From assembly GCA_026874595.1 (NCBI GenBank), contig CM049309.1, positions 21,672,033 to 21,736,032 on the forward strand: a stretch of 64,000 bases of DNA, read 5' to 3'. Positions 63,042 through 64,000 of the stretch are shown here, piece after piece (the stretch's first letter is position 1; each line of letters starts with the position of its first letter). The translations under genes were made by a program, and so were the position numbers. The notes beneath the pieces are model-generated. The model saw only the letters and a list, made by a program, of their open reading frames with translations, was not told the origin of the DNA and made no database searches. Source of the DNA: Sipunculus nudus. Its lineage: Eukaryota > Annelida > Sipuncula > Golfingiida > Sipunculidae.

Positions 63042-64000
63042 CTGCAAAATAAAACAGTTAGCCTTAATTCCTTGTTGTCATACTGTAATCTACATATGTA
63101 TTATAACAGAAAATAACACACAGACAAACAATAGTAACATATCATAGCACTATCTAGGCTGCAGGGTACAACCAATAACAGTATGGACCGGTATGAACTG
63201 AAAAGAATAAAAACAATGATATATGAAGCATATAGACAAATTACTGAAGGGCATTTAGCATTTATTATTTAAATTAATTACTAAAAGGAAATACTCTTGA
63301 CAGACTGGACAAAAGCATCACTTTAGCTCAGCATGGTTAAGGTAGCTAAGCTAAATTCAAGGAGTGAATAATATGCTCCAGAAAAAAAATATTAGATACA
63401 TGAAATGTGTATTACGTTACTCACACCCCATGCAGGGAAAACTATGAGTAAACTTGATGATACCATGGCACATACCAAACAGACAAAACAATGATTGTAG
63501 AAATACATCTATACAACAAAATTACTTTGATATCAACACTGATGTTATTCGTTTATGAGATTTTATGAATCACAGTTAACAGATAACAAACTTCATAAAA
63601 AATATTTTTCTTGTGATTCATAAGGAATATTGTGATAATGTAATTTATATGTAGGAAACATCAACATTAATGGACAACTAAGCGTTTTTTTTTTTCAGAT
63701 TTATCATTACAGCTGTAATAAATTGTCAAAATTAAGATAATTTGACAAATTAATAACCACAGGCATTATTGATTACTAATCTGAACAAGTCATTGTACTG
63801 TGGTGGGGAGTGGGTGGGGCTGCCAAGGACCTGGAGTTCCCAAGACCTGTGGCGACCCCAGTGGCTGTGAGCTTTGTCTAAATCTTCATCAGCAGCCAGC
63901 AGTGACTGACACCTGAAATTAGTGGTTATCATGGGGTCTGTGAGACAGAATTCTCAGGACCCTGAGGACAGCCCAAATTGATATTGGTGTCCATTACTTG
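63042..64000 (-). other. CELF intron running off the window
   Basis: AT-rich intron 5' of the RRM2 exon. A GC-richer patch at about 63800-63900 has no splice-consistent frame. Nothing else seen. Confidence 0.6.

Overview
The window is AT-rich, intron-containing animal DNA. Three spliced genes are recognisable: a glutamate transporter, a protein kinase and a CELF-type RNA-binding protein. The abundance of AT/GA microsatellites, poly-C/poly-G runs, short minisatellites and gypsy and LINE remains suggests an invertebrate, perhaps a marine lophotrochozoan such as a mollusc. That placement is an inference; no rRNA or mitochondrial marker is present.

Region 1 (1-9.1 kb) is a nested pair of retroelements. 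A decayed Ty3/gypsy element on the + strand enters from the left edge with the reverse transcriptase tail, RNase H, integrase zinc finger, integrase core and pol C-terminus. In the position where env usually sits it carries a second ORF: a C2H2-like finger followed by a TatD-family metal-dependent nuclease domain that keeps all its metal-ligand residues. A polypurine tract and the start of the 3' LTR follow, and a frameshifted non-LTR retrotransposon (endonuclease, reverse transcriptase, C-terminal Cys/His motif, ATCA-repeat tail) appears to have landed inside that LTR.

Region 2 (about 10.8-32.4 kb) is a minus-strand SLC1/EAAT glutamate transporter gene. Eight coding exons join in frame to give 525 residues. 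Its first coding intron is about 15.3 kb and contains, on the opposite strand, a nine-exon protein kinase gene (18.4-23.5 kb). The acceptor of kinase exon 4 lies inside a 42-bp tandem repeat, so three upstream repeat copies supply in-frame alternative acceptors. A CRE-type palindrome and a GACGTCGCGT inverted repeat lie upstream of the kinase.

Region 3 (32.4-45 kb) has no gene I can support. It holds two similar-sized (323 and 324 bp) inverted-repeat elements with TWA-like 3-bp target duplications, a 313-bp tandem duplication, a 20-copy 42-bp minisatellite, an 81-bp duplication and several poly-C/poly-G tracts.

Region 4 (45-64 kb) is the 3' part of a minus-strand CELF/Bruno gene, closest to the CELF3-6 type. 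It contains the end of RRM2, the Ala/Gln-rich linker and RRM3 to the stop codon, in eight exons, plus a likely 35-codon cassette exon. A 3' UTR of about 4.6 kb probably ends at a poly(A) signal near 45.0 kb. Its first intron in the window holds a 24-copy 30-33-bp minisatellite and a GC-rich repeat-like block.
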